Assembly: GCA_003136615.1 (NCBI GenBank) | Contig: PLFA01000197.1 | Coordinates: 14,298 to 22,985, forward strand | Source: Caulobacteraceae bacterium | GTDB lineage: Bacteria; Pseudomonadota; Alphaproteobacteria; Caulobacterales; Caulobacteraceae | Reading direction: 5' to 3' | Length of the DNA stretch: 8,688 nt | Shown here: positions 1-7,029 of the stretch, piece by piece | Layout: each line of letters begins with the position of its first letter | Position numbering within the stretch: the stretch's first letter is position 1 | The notes under the pieces: model-generated | The model's database searches: none | Told to the model about the DNA's origin: nothing | The model's input: only the letters and a program-made list of their open reading frames with translations | Made by a program: the position numbers and the translations under genes

Positions 1-1512
1 CACCTCATGCTCGGGAATCTCTGCTGGATATACGACAGCAACCGCATCACGATCGAAGGCCACACCGATCTGGCTTTCAGCGACGATGTCGCGGCGCGTT
101 TTCGCGCTTATGGCTGGAACGTCGAGCATGTTGGCGACGCGAACGACACGGGCCGCTTGGCCGAGGCGCTGGAAGCCTTCCGTCAGACCGATAGCGTCCC
201 AACCCTCATCATCGTCGATAGTCACATCGGTTATGGCGCGCCTCATAAGCAGGATACCAGCTCCGCCCATGGCGAACCGCTTGGCGAAGAGGAGATCCGG
301 CTTGCGAAACGTCAGTACGGGTGGCCGGAAGACGCCCACTTTCTTGTCCCCGACGGGGTCCGTGCGCACTTCGACGCCGGGATTGGCGAACGCGGTAAAG
401 GACTTCACGCGAGATGGCTCTCGGACATGGAACGGCTTGGGACCGCTCACCCTGACCTCGCGGCGCAGTTTGCACGAATTCAGAGGGGCGAACTCCCGGA
501 TGGGTGGGGCGCGGACCTGCCCAACTTCCCCGCGGACCCAAAGGGACTCGCCACGCGGGAGTCGTCCGGCAAGGCTCTAAACGCGCTCGCGCAGGATTAT
601 CCCTGGCTGATCGGCGGCGCGGCAGACTTATCACCTTCCACAAAGACAGATCTGACGTTCGAGGGGGCGGGCAGTCTGGAGGCCGAAAAATACGGCGGGC
701 GCAATCTCCACTTCGGGATTCGAGAACACGCCATGGGCGCCGTCGTCAACGGTCTGAATGCGTCAAACTTGCGGGCCTATGGCTCTACCTTTCTGATCTT
801 CTCGGATTACATGAAGCCCGCAATCCGCCTCAGCGCTCTGATGGAACTCCCGGCGATCTATGTCTTCACCCATGATTCCATAGGCCTTGGCCAAGACGGG
901 CCCACGCATCAGCCGATCGAGCAACTGATCTCTCTGCGTAGCATCCCGGGACTCATCACGCTCAGACCCAGCGACGCCAATGAGGTGGTCGAGGCCTGGC
1001 GAGTCATAGCCAACCTGAAGCGCCAGCCAGCCTGTCTCGTATTGAGCCGGCAATCCCTGCCCACCTTCGATCGCACCCTCTATGCCTCGGCCTCCGGCGT
1101 CGCTCGGGGGGCCTATGTAATGGCCGACGCGAAGCGGGGCGATCCAGAGATTATCCTGATCGGAACGGGTAGCGAGGTGGCGCTGTGCGTCGCGGCCTAT
1201 GAGGTACTCAAAGACGAGGGCGTCGCGGCCCGTGTGGTCAGTATGCCTTCCTGGGAATTATTCGAACAACAGGACGAGGCCTATCGTGAAGGCGTCCTTC
1301 CGACGCGGGTCAGGGCGCGTGTGTCCGTGGAAGCGGCTTCCGTCATGGGTTGGGACCGATATGTCGGCGTCGGTGGCGCTAAGATCGGCATGCATGGGTT
1401 CGGCGCCTCCGCCCCGATCAAGGATCTGATGACGAGCTTCGGCTTTACCTTGGATAATGTGTTAGCCGCCGCGAAGGAACAACTCAGGCGCAGTGAGACA
1501 TATGACGCATGA
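1..1512 (+). CDS. tkt: Transketolase, 5'-truncated by window edge
   Basis: Thiamine-diphosphate enzyme that moves two-carbon ketol units between sugar phosphates (xylulose-5-P with ribose-5-P or erythrose-4-P) in the cytoplasmic non-oxidative pentose phosphate pathway. The frame is open from base 1, so the gene starts upstream; the ATG at 7 is internal. Residues visible by fragment codon number: YDSN-R-I (Asn14, Ile16, matching the Mg/ThDP ligands Asn185 and Ile187 of E. coli TktA), His90 in SSAHGEPLG (matching His261), Glu242 in GIREHAMG (matching Glu411, the cofactor-activating acid) and His303 in DGPTHQPIEQ (matching His473). The offset is a steady ~171 residues, so about 170 N-terminal residues are missing and the full protein should be near 674 aa, normal for the family. 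The C-terminal domain (GTGSEVAL; GVGGAKIGMHGFGAS) is complete. The stop overlaps the start of the tal-pgi fusion. The E. coli equivalences are from memory. Confidence 0.96.
   Translation, partial: HLMLGNLCWIYDSNRITIEGHTDLAFSDDVAARFRAYGWNVEHVGDANDTGRLAEALEAFRQTDSVPTLIIVDSHIGYGAPHKQDTSSAHGEPLGEEEIRLAKRQYGWPEDAHFLVPDGVRAHFDAGIGERGKGLHARWLSDMERLGTAHPDLAAQFARIQRGELPDGWGADLPNFPADPKGLATRESSGKALNALAQDYPWLIGGAADLSPSTKTDLTFEGAGSLEAEKYGGRNLHFGIREHAMGAVVNGLNASNLRAYGSTFLIFSDYMKPAIRLSALMELPAIYVFTHDSIGLGQDGPTHQPIEQLISLRSIPGLITLRPSDANEVVEAWRVIANLKRQPACLVLSRQSLPTFDRTLYASASGVARGAYVMADAKRGDPEIILIGTGSEVALCVAAYEVLKDEGVAARVVSMPSWELFEQQDEAYREGVLPTRVRARVSVEAASVMGWDRYVGVGGAKIGMHGFGASAPIKDLMTSFGFTLDNVLAAAKEQLRRSETYDA
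1509..1512 (+). promoter_or_regulatory. ATGA stop/start overlap, tkt to tal-pgi
   Basis: The ATG of the tal-pgi fusion shares bases with the TGA of tkt. The only Shine-Dalgarno-like bases upstream are a weak GTGAG at about 1493-1497, roughly 11 nt away. Initiation therefore probably relies on ribosomes finishing tkt (termination-reinitiation). This would couple expression of the two non-oxidative-branch enzymes; the coupling is inferred from spacing only. Confidence 0.7.
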
Positions 1513-4334
1513 ACCCTCTGGAGAAACTTGAAGCCTACGGGCAGTCGCCATGGCTCGACTACCTGACCCGTAGCCTCATGGAGAAGGGCGAACTGGCCCG
1601 GATGATTACCCGTGACGGCTTGAAAGGCGTCACCTCGAACCCATCGATCTTTGAAAAGGCCATCGCGGAAAGCGACGAATATGGGTCCGCGATCAAGGAC
1701 TTCATGGCGGGGGGAGACCACGGCGTCGCCGAAATCTACGAGCACCTCGCTGTCGCTGACATTCGCGCGGCCGCGGATGAGCTTCGCCCTGTATATGACC
1801 AGACGCAGGGCAGAGACGGCTATATCAGCCTGGAATGTTCACCCTATCTCGCAAATGACACGGCGGCCAGCGTAGCCGAGGCCCGACGGTTGTGGGCGGC
1901 GGTGGGGCGCCCCAACCTGATGATCAAGACGCCGGCGACGCCAGCAGGCTTGCCCACGATCCGTGAACTTATTGGCCAAGGCCTCAATATCAACGTCACC
2001 CTGCTATTCTCGGTGGATGTCTATGCTGAGGTGGTGGCCGCTTATCTATCGGGTCTCGAGGACCTCGCCCGGGCGGGCGGCGACCTCTCAAAGGTGGCCA
2101 GCGTGGCCAGCTTCTTCGTCAGCCGGATAGACGCCGCGGTCGACAAGCGCTTGGACGAACTTGATAGCGAATCGGCCCGGGCCTTGAAAGGAAAGGCGGC
2201 GATCGCCAACGCCAAGCTGGCCTATGCGACCTATAAGCGGCTCTTTTCCGGACCGCGGTGGGCCGCGCTATCCGCCGCAGGGGCCAGAACTCAGCGGCTC
2301 CTGTGGGCGTCTACAAGCACCAAGTCACCCGCCTACAAAGATACCCTCTATGTCGACGCGCTTGTCGGGCGCGACACCGTGAACACCATGCCGCCCTCGA
2401 CGATGGACGCTTATCGCGACCACGGCCACGCCAGCGCGGGCGCCGTCGAAGAACAGGTGGGCGCGGCGTCGGAGGCGCTGGCCGGCTTGAAGCGTCAGGG
2501 CATCGACCTGGCGGCAGTCACCACCGCGCTGCTGACCGAGGGCGTTCAGCAATTCGCGGACGCTTTTGACAAGCTGCTCGGCGCGGTCGCAAGCGAGCGA
2601 CGTTCACATCTGAGCGGTGAACTCGCCAGCCTGGAGATATCAGCGGGAAGTCCCGAAATGAAGGCGGCCCTATCCAGTGAGTGCGAGGTTTGGCGCAAAG
2701 AGGGGCGCATCAGAAGGCTTTGGTCGGGCGATACGAATCTTTGGACGGGCAAGGATGAGGACCGGTGGGGCGGCTGGCTTGATATCGTCGCCACTGAACT
2801 CAACGAACCGCGCGAGCTTGAGGATTTTGCGAAATCCGTCCGCGAGGCTGAATTCGGCGACATCGTTCTTCTGGGCATGGGGGGATCCAGCCTCGGCCCC
2901 GAGGTGTTTGGAAAAACCTTCGGGCTTCAATCGGGTTGGCCCAGGTTCCAAATCCTTGACAGCACTGATCCCGCCCAGATCCAAGCCGTAGAGGATTCCG
3001 TTGATCTTTCGAATACGCTGTTCATCGTCTCCTCAAAGTCCGGCGGGACGCTCGAGCCGAACATCCTGCTGGACTATTTTTTCGCACGCGTTGTGGCGAC
3101 GCGAGGCGCGGACGATGCGGGCGACTGCTTTGTGGCCATCACCGATCCGGGTTCGTCGTTAGAAAAGCGCGCCAAGGAGCTCGGCTTCTCACATGTCTTT
3201 CATGGCGCGCCGTCCATCGGCGGCCGCTATTCGGTCTTGTCCAAGTTTGGCCTGGCGCCCGCCGCGGCCATGGGAATTGAGGTTAACCGGCTACTTGAGT
3301 CAGCGTCCCTGATGGTTCGCTCCTGCGGTCCGGACGTCCCGCCTGCGGAAAATCCCGGGGTTCAACTTGGCGTCGCCCTGGGTGTCGCCGCCGCGCAGTT
3401 TGGGCGGGATAAAATCACCATCATCGCTTCACCGGGTATAGAAGACCTCGGCGCGTGGCTGGAACAGCTTTTGGCGGAGAGCACCGGCAAACACGGGCGG
3501 GGGCTCATTCCTCTGGCCAACGAACCTCTTGGGAGTCCTCAGGACTACGGCGCTGATCGTGTTTTCGCGTATCTGGAGCTGGACGGTCATTCGGATCCGG
3601 CGCAGCGCCTGGCCGTGGACGCGATAGAGAAGGCCGGTCACCCCGTCGCGCGCGTGGTTCTGCCGAACATATGGTGTGTGGGCCAGGAGTTCTTCCGGTG
3701 GGAGGTGGCGACCGCCGTCGCCAGCGCGATCCTTGGGGTCAATCCCTTTGATCAACCGGACGTGGAAGCCAGCAAGCAAAAAACCAGCGCCTTGATGCAG
3801 GCTTATGAGACGTCGCACGCCGCGCCAAACGACGAGCCTGTGTTCCGACAGAATGGGCTCGCACTCTATGCCGACCCTCGAAACGCCGAGGATCTGGGAC
3901 GTCACAATTCACTAGCCGGCTATTTGAGGAGCCATTTCGGCAGGGTCCAGGCGGGGGATTACGTAGCGCTTCTGGCCTATATTGATCGCAACGCTAAGCA
4001 TGAGCGCATCCTCACGGACATTCGGGCCTGCGTGCGCGACAAAACCGGAGCGGCCACCTGCCTGGGCTTTGGGCCCCGCTTTCAGCACTCGACGGGCCAG
4101 GCCTACAAAGGTGGCCCCAATACGGGGGTCTTCCTGCAGATCACCTGCGACGATCAGAGGGATCTGGAAGTGCCCGGGCATTCCTACAGCTTTGGCGTGG
4201 TCAAAGCCGCTCAGGCGAGTGGCGATCTTGACGTGCTGGTGGAACGCGACCGCCGCGTCCTGCGTATCCACCTGAAGGATCTTGATGCCGGGCTGACAGA
4301 CTTAGCCCACGCCGCCAAGGCGGCGCTTCAATAG
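1509..4334 (+). CDS. Bifunctional transaldolase / glucose-6-phosphate isomerase fusion
   Basis: A 941-aa cytoplasmic enzyme joining two steps that share fructose-6-P. Residues ~1-355 are transaldolase: Asp17 (WLDYLTR), VTSNPSIFEK at 41-50, Glu109 (SLECSPYLAND), the Schiff-base Lys140 (NLMIKTPAT), Thr164 (NINVTLLF), and Ser201 plus Arg206 (SFFVSRID). These carry the family's catalytic and phosphate-binding roles. Residues ~395-941 are phosphoglucose isomerase with SIS folds: GMGGSSLGPEV at 456-466, SSKSGGTLEPN at 508-518, GGRYSVLSKFG at 571-581 (Arg573), the probable catalytic Glu657 in ESTGKHGRG, and Lys867 in YKGGPNTGVFLQ near the C-terminus. Residues ~355-395 form the join. Fusions of this type and length are known in acetic acid bacteria and other alphaproteobacteria, so this is not an assembly artefact. 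All key residues I can place are present in both halves, so both activities are expected. The ATG was chosen because it gives the family-like MNPLEKLEAYGQSPWLDYL start. Confidence 0.95.
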   Translation: MNPLEKLEAYGQSPWLDYLTRSLMEKGELARMITRDGLKGVTSNPSIFEKAIAESDEYGSAIKDFMAGGDHGVAEIYEHLAVADIRAAADELRPVYDQTQGRDGYISLECSPYLANDTAASVAEARRLWAAVGRPNLMIKTPATPAGLPTIRELIGQGLNINVTLLFSVDVYAEVVAAYLSGLEDLARAGGDLSKVASVASFFVSRIDAAVDKRLDELDSESARALKGKAAIANAKLAYATYKRLFSGPRWAALSAAGARTQRLLWASTSTKSPAYKDTLYVDALVGRDTVNTMPPSTMDAYRDHGHASAGAVEEQVGAASEALAGLKRQGIDLAAVTTALLTEGVQQFADAFDKLLGAVASERRSHLSGELASLEISAGSPEMKAALSSECEVWRKEGRIRRLWSGDTNLWTGKDEDRWGGWLDIVATELNEPRELEDFAKSVREAEFGDIVLLGMGGSSLGPEVFGKTFGLQSGWPRFQILDSTDPAQIQAVEDSVDLSNTLFIVSSKSGGTLEPNILLDYFFARVVATRGADDAGDCFVAITDPGSSLEKRAKELGFSHVFHGAPSIGGRYSVLSKFGLAPAAAMGIEVNRLLESASLMVRSCGPDVPPAENPGVQLGVALGVAAAQFGRDKITIIASPGIEDLGAWLEQLLAESTGKHGRGLIPLANEPLGSPQDYGADRVFAYLELDGHSDPAQRLAVDAIEKAGHPVARVVLPNIWCVGQEFFRWEVATAVASAILGVNPFDQPDVEASKQKTSALMQAYETSHAAPNDEPVFRQNGLALYADPRNAEDLGRHNSLAGYLRSHFGRVQAGDYVALLAYIDRNAKHERILTDIRACVRDKTGAATCLGFGPRFQHSTGQAYKGGPNTGVFLQITCDDQRDLEVPGHSYSFGVVKAAQASGDLDVLVERDRRVLRIHLKDLDAGLTDLAHAAKAALQ
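4310..4325 (+). repeat. Perfect 7-bp inverted repeat at the 3' end of tal-pgi
   Basis: CGCCGCC, a 2-nt AA centre, then GGCGGCG. The RNA would fold with a 4-nt loop and 6 G:C pairs. It lies in the last codons of tal-pgi (…HAAKAAL), just before the stop and 22 nt upstream of the gnd Shine-Dalgarno sequence. No T-run follows, so it is not an intrinsic terminator. It could be a pause or a stability element, or chance in Ala-rich coding sequence. Confidence 0.35.
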
Positions 4335-4347
4335 CCTTTGTCCGTCC

Positions 4348-4353
4348 AGGGAG
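4348..4353 (+). promoter_or_regulatory. Ribosome binding site of gnd
   Basis: AGGGAG, 8 nt before the ATG at 4362, is the clearest Shine-Dalgarno sequence in the window. It decides the gnd start in favour of the ATG at 4362 over the in-frame TTG at 4338. The 27-nt gap in which it lies is the only real intergenic space here, so gnd probably initiates independently of its upstream neighbour. Confidence 0.8.
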
Positions 4354-4361
4354 CGCCACGT

Positions 4362-5402
4362 ATGCAAATCGCCATCATCGGCCTGGGCAAGATGGGCGGC
4401 TCCATGGCGCGCCGCCTCCTGAAGGCGGGACACGACTGCGTGGTCTTTGATCGCGACGCCAAGACGCGCGAGGCGCTGGCGAAAGACGGCGCCACGGCCG
4501 CCGCATCGACATCGGAGCTCGTCGGATTACTGGAGAAACCACGTCTCGTGTGGCTGATGCTCCCGGCGGGGGAGCCGACGGCGTCAAAGGTGCATGAACT
4601 GGCTGGTCTGCTGGAGGCCGGCGACATCATCATCGACGGAGGCAATTCCTTCTACAAGGACGACATCCAACGCGCGGGGAGCCTGGCCGAAAAAGGTATC
4701 CGCTATGTTGACTGCGGCACCTCGGGCGGCGTCTGGGGCGTGGAACGCGGCTACTGTATGATGATCGGCGGGCCGAAGGACGCCGTTGATCATCTCGATC
4801 CAATCTTCGCGGCTCTGGCGCCCGGCCTCGGCGATATCGCCCGCACCCCGAACCGGAAGTCTGGCGATACGCGCGCTGAACGCGGCTACATTCATGCGGG
4901 CCCCTCCGGCGCGGGGCACTTTGTCAAAATGGTCCACAACGGCATCGAGTACGGCCTGATGCAGGCCTATGCCGAGGGTTTCGACATCCTCCGAAACAAG
5001 GACTCGGAGGATCTGCCCGAAGCCGAAAGGTATGAACTGAACCTGCCGGATATTGCCGAGGTCTGGCGGCGGGGCAGCGTTGTTTCTTCCTGGCTGCTCG
5101 ATCTCGCCGCGTCGGCTTTGGCCAAAGACCCCCGCCTCGCCACCTTCTCCGGCTTTGTACAGGATTCAGGCGAGGGACGGTGGACCGTTGAGGCGGCCAT
5201 TGAAGAGGCGGTGCCCGCGGAGGTCATTACCTCCGCTCTGTATGCCCGGTTCCGATCTCGCAAAGACCACACTTTTGGCGAGAAAATGCTGTCGGCGATG
5301 CGCTTTGGCTTTGGTGGGCATGTGGAGGGGCAAGAGCCCATAGATCCCCAACCAAAGCCGGCGTCCGGACAGGCGCAAGCCAAGACAACACGGGCGGCCT
5401 AG
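4362..5402 (+). CDS. gnd: 6-phosphogluconate dehydrogenase, decarboxylating, short form
   Basis: Oxidises 6-phosphogluconate to ribulose-5-P and CO2 with NAD(P)H formation, completing the oxidative branch. The protein has 346 aa. This is the short bacterial form, against about 470 aa for the E. coli type, which carries a longer C-terminal all-helical domain. Residues 1-13 hold the Rossmann motif GLGKMGG; LMLPAGEPT is at 66-74 and IIIDGGNSFYKD at 89-100. The substrate-binding and catalytic signature GPSGAGHFVKMVHNGIEYG spans 180-198, with Lys189, Asn193 and Glu196 matching the catalytic Lys, Asn and Glu of the family. The helical domain continues with VWRRGSVVSSWLLDL and GEGRWTVEAAIE. Asp30 after the second beta strand (VVFDRD), in place of the NRT motif of NADP-specific forms, suggests NAD+ preference. 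Residues ~326-346 are a Pro/Gln/Ala/Lys-rich tail. zwf follows after 4 nt. Confidence 0.94.
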   Translation: MQIAIIGLGKMGGSMARRLLKAGHDCVVFDRDAKTREALAKDGATAAASTSELVGLLEKPRLVWLMLPAGEPTASKVHELAGLLEAGDIIIDGGNSFYKDDIQRAGSLAEKGIRYVDCGTSGGVWGVERGYCMMIGGPKDAVDHLDPIFAALAPGLGDIARTPNRKSGDTRAERGYIHAGPSGAGHFVKMVHNGIEYGLMQAYAEGFDILRNKDSEDLPEAERYELNLPDIAEVWRRGSVVSSWLLDLAASALAKDPRLATFSGFVQDSGEGRWTVEAAIEEAVPAEVITSALYARFRSRKDHTFGEKMLSAMRFGFGGHVEGQEPIDPQPKPASGQAQAKTTRAA

Positions 5403-5406
5403 CGCC

Positions 5407-7029
5407 ATGGCTGATGATAGGCCGATGCCATCGCAAAGCGGCGCCGGCGCGCAGGCTGCCTCCACCCCGAAGTCGGGAAAACGCCAAGCCGTGAAACCAG
5501 CCGAGCCCTGCGCCATTGTTCTGTTTGGCGCCACGGGTGACCTGGCTAATCGGTTGGTGATCCCAGCGCTCTATAATCTGTCGCGCGCCGGCATGCTGCC
5601 AGAGACGTTTGAACTGATCGGGGTCGCCCGTGCGGAAGGCACGGCGGAAAGTTGGTGCGACGCGCTTTATGCGGCGCTGAAAAATGACGTTCGAAATCCC
5701 GCCTCCGCCTTCAACATTGACCACATCGACAAAACGGCCTGGGACCGTCTGGCAAACGGTATCAGCTATGTCTGTGGCGATGCGACCCACCCTGATCTCC
5801 ACGCCAAGCTAAGTGAGGTGATCGACGGGGTGGCCAAGCGCCAGGGCGGCGGAGGCAATATCATTTTCTATTTGGCGGTCGCCGACCAGCTCTTTGGCCC
5901 CGTGATCGAACAACTTGGCCACGCGAAACTCACGCAGCAGCCCGAGACCAAAGGCGGCAAACGCCGGGGCTGGCGCCGCGTGATCATTGAGAAACCCTTC
6001 GGACACAGCCTGGATTCCGCCCGTGAGTTGAACGGCAATATCAGGCGCAGTCTGCAAGAGGACCAGATATTTCGGATCGACCATTTTCTCGGCAAGGATA
6101 CGGTCCAGAGCATTATGGCGTTCCGGTTTGCCAACGGCCTGTTCGAACCGATCTGGAACCGTGATCGGATCGACCACGTGCAGATCACCGTCGCCGAAAG
6201 TCTCGGGGTGGAGGGGCGCGGCAAGTTCTATGAGGCCACGGGCGCCCTGCGTGACATGGTGCCCAATCACGTCCTTACTCTGTTGTCGCTCGTGGCCATG
6301 GAGCCGCCGGTGGGCTTTGACGCCGCCTCCGTGCGGACGAAGCGAGCCGATGTCTTTGAGGCCATGCCACAGGTCGATCCGAGCCGCGCCGTGCGGGGCC
6401 AATATCTAGCGGGCGAGGTTCTTGGGAAGACCGCCAAGGCCTATCGCCACGAACCGGATGTGGCGCCGGACTCTCGCGTTGAAACCTTCGCCGCCATTCA
6501 GTTCGAGATCGACAATTGGCGCTGGGCGGGCGTGCCATTTTACGTGCGAACCGGAAAACATCTGCCGCGCCGGCTCACGGAAATCGCTATCTGCTTCAAG
6601 CAGGCGCCCTATGCGGCCTTTCAGTCGACCCCGGTGGACGCGCTGCGGCCTAATTGGCTTGTCCTCAGCATCGCGCCCGACGAGGGAATTTCCCTGCAGT
6701 TCGAGGTCAAACGACCCGGCCCCGTGGTGGATCTCGCGGCGGTCAAAATGGATTTCCACTATAGCGAGTGGTTCACCAAGGAGCCGAATGTCGGCTACGA
6801 GGTGCTGATCCGCGACGTCATGCTGGGCGATCAAACCTTGTTCATGAGCGCCGATATCGTGGATCAGGGATGGCGGATCGTGCAGCCCGTGTTGGACGCC
6901 TGGGCGGCGGATGAGGCCGATGTGCCGGGCTATGCTTCAGGCCGCGATGGGCCTCGGGCGGCCGAGGATCTACTCAAACGGGACGGACGAAGCTGGCGTC
7001 CGATCGCGGAGTCGGCGGAAACCTCATGA
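5407..7029 (+). CDS. zwf: Glucose-6-phosphate 1-dehydrogenase
   Basis: Oxidises glucose-6-P to 6-phosphogluconolactone with NAD(P)H formation, the entry step of the oxidative pentose phosphate or Entner-Doudoroff route. The 540-aa length is above the usual ~490-510 because of a ~32-residue low-complexity Ser/Ala/Gly/Lys N-terminus. Motifs: coenzyme-binding GATGDLANR at 41-49, Arg75 in GVARAEG (position of the NADP 2'-phosphate-contacting Arg46 in the Leuconostoc enzyme), EKPFGH at 195-200, the substrate signature RIDHFLGKDTVQ at 223-234 (Asp225, His226) and His288 in MVPNHVLTLL, the likely general base. C-terminal YVRTGKHLPRR is also typical. In the coenzyme loop, Asn48 stands where many family members have Lys or Arg. 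The ATG at 5407 lacks a good Shine-Dalgarno sequence; an in-frame ATG at 5425 is an alternative, so the start is less sure than the identity. The stop overlaps the HAD gene. Confidence 0.95.
   Translation: MADDRPMPSQSGAGAQAASTPKSGKRQAVKPAEPCAIVLFGATGDLANRLVIPALYNLSRAGMLPETFELIGVARAEGTAESWCDALYAALKNDVRNPASAFNIDHIDKTAWDRLANGISYVCGDATHPDLHAKLSEVIDGVAKRQGGGGNIIFYLAVADQLFGPVIEQLGHAKLTQQPETKGGKRRGWRRVIIEKPFGHSLDSARELNGNIRRSLQEDQIFRIDHFLGKDTVQSIMAFRFANGLFEPIWNRDRIDHVQITVAESLGVEGRGKFYEATGALRDMVPNHVLTLLSLVAMEPPVGFDAASVRTKRADVFEAMPQVDPSRAVRGQYLAGEVLGKTAKAYRHEPDVAPDSRVETFAAIQFEIDNWRWAGVPFYVRTGKHLPRRLTEIAICFKQAPYAAFQSTPVDALRPNWLVLSIAPDEGISLQFEVKRPGPVVDLAAVKMDFHYSEWFTKEPNVGYEVLIRDVMLGDQTLFMSADIVDQGWRIVQPVLDAWAADEADVPGYASGRDGPRAAEDLLKRDGRSWRPIAESAETS
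7026..7029 (+). promoter_or_regulatory. ATGA overlap with tandem ATGATG start, zwf to HAD
   Basis: The zwf TGA lies inside ATGATG. The HAD protein can start at 7026 or one codon later at 7029. A GGAG at 7008-7011 is 14 nt away and so poorly placed. Coupled translation from zwf is the likeliest mode of initiation. Confidence 0.6.

Noticed and set aside
7..9. ATG at 7 as the true start of transketolase
   Set aside because: The frame is open to base 1, and about 170 conserved N-terminal residues, including the ThDP pyrophosphate site, would be missing. The gene is cut by the window edge.
2480..2720. Tal-pgi as two genes merged by a sequencing error
   Set aside because: The join region is a continuous frame of ordinary composition, and the fused protein has the length known for this bifunctional family.
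4310..4340. Intrinsic terminator between tal-pgi and gnd
   Set aside because: The short GC stem is followed by CTTCAATAGCCTTTG with no T-run, and it lies inside the coding sequence.
4338..4361. In-frame TTG start giving a gnd protein 8 residues longer
   Set aside because: The ATG at 4362 has AGGGAG at ideal spacing and starts directly at the Rossmann strand (MQIAIIGLG), as usual for the family.
5227..6402. Two - strand open frames of 191 and 197 codons opposite gnd/zwf
   Set aside because: They mirror the coding strand of well-supported enzymes, carry no domain-like pattern and have no ribosome binding site of note.
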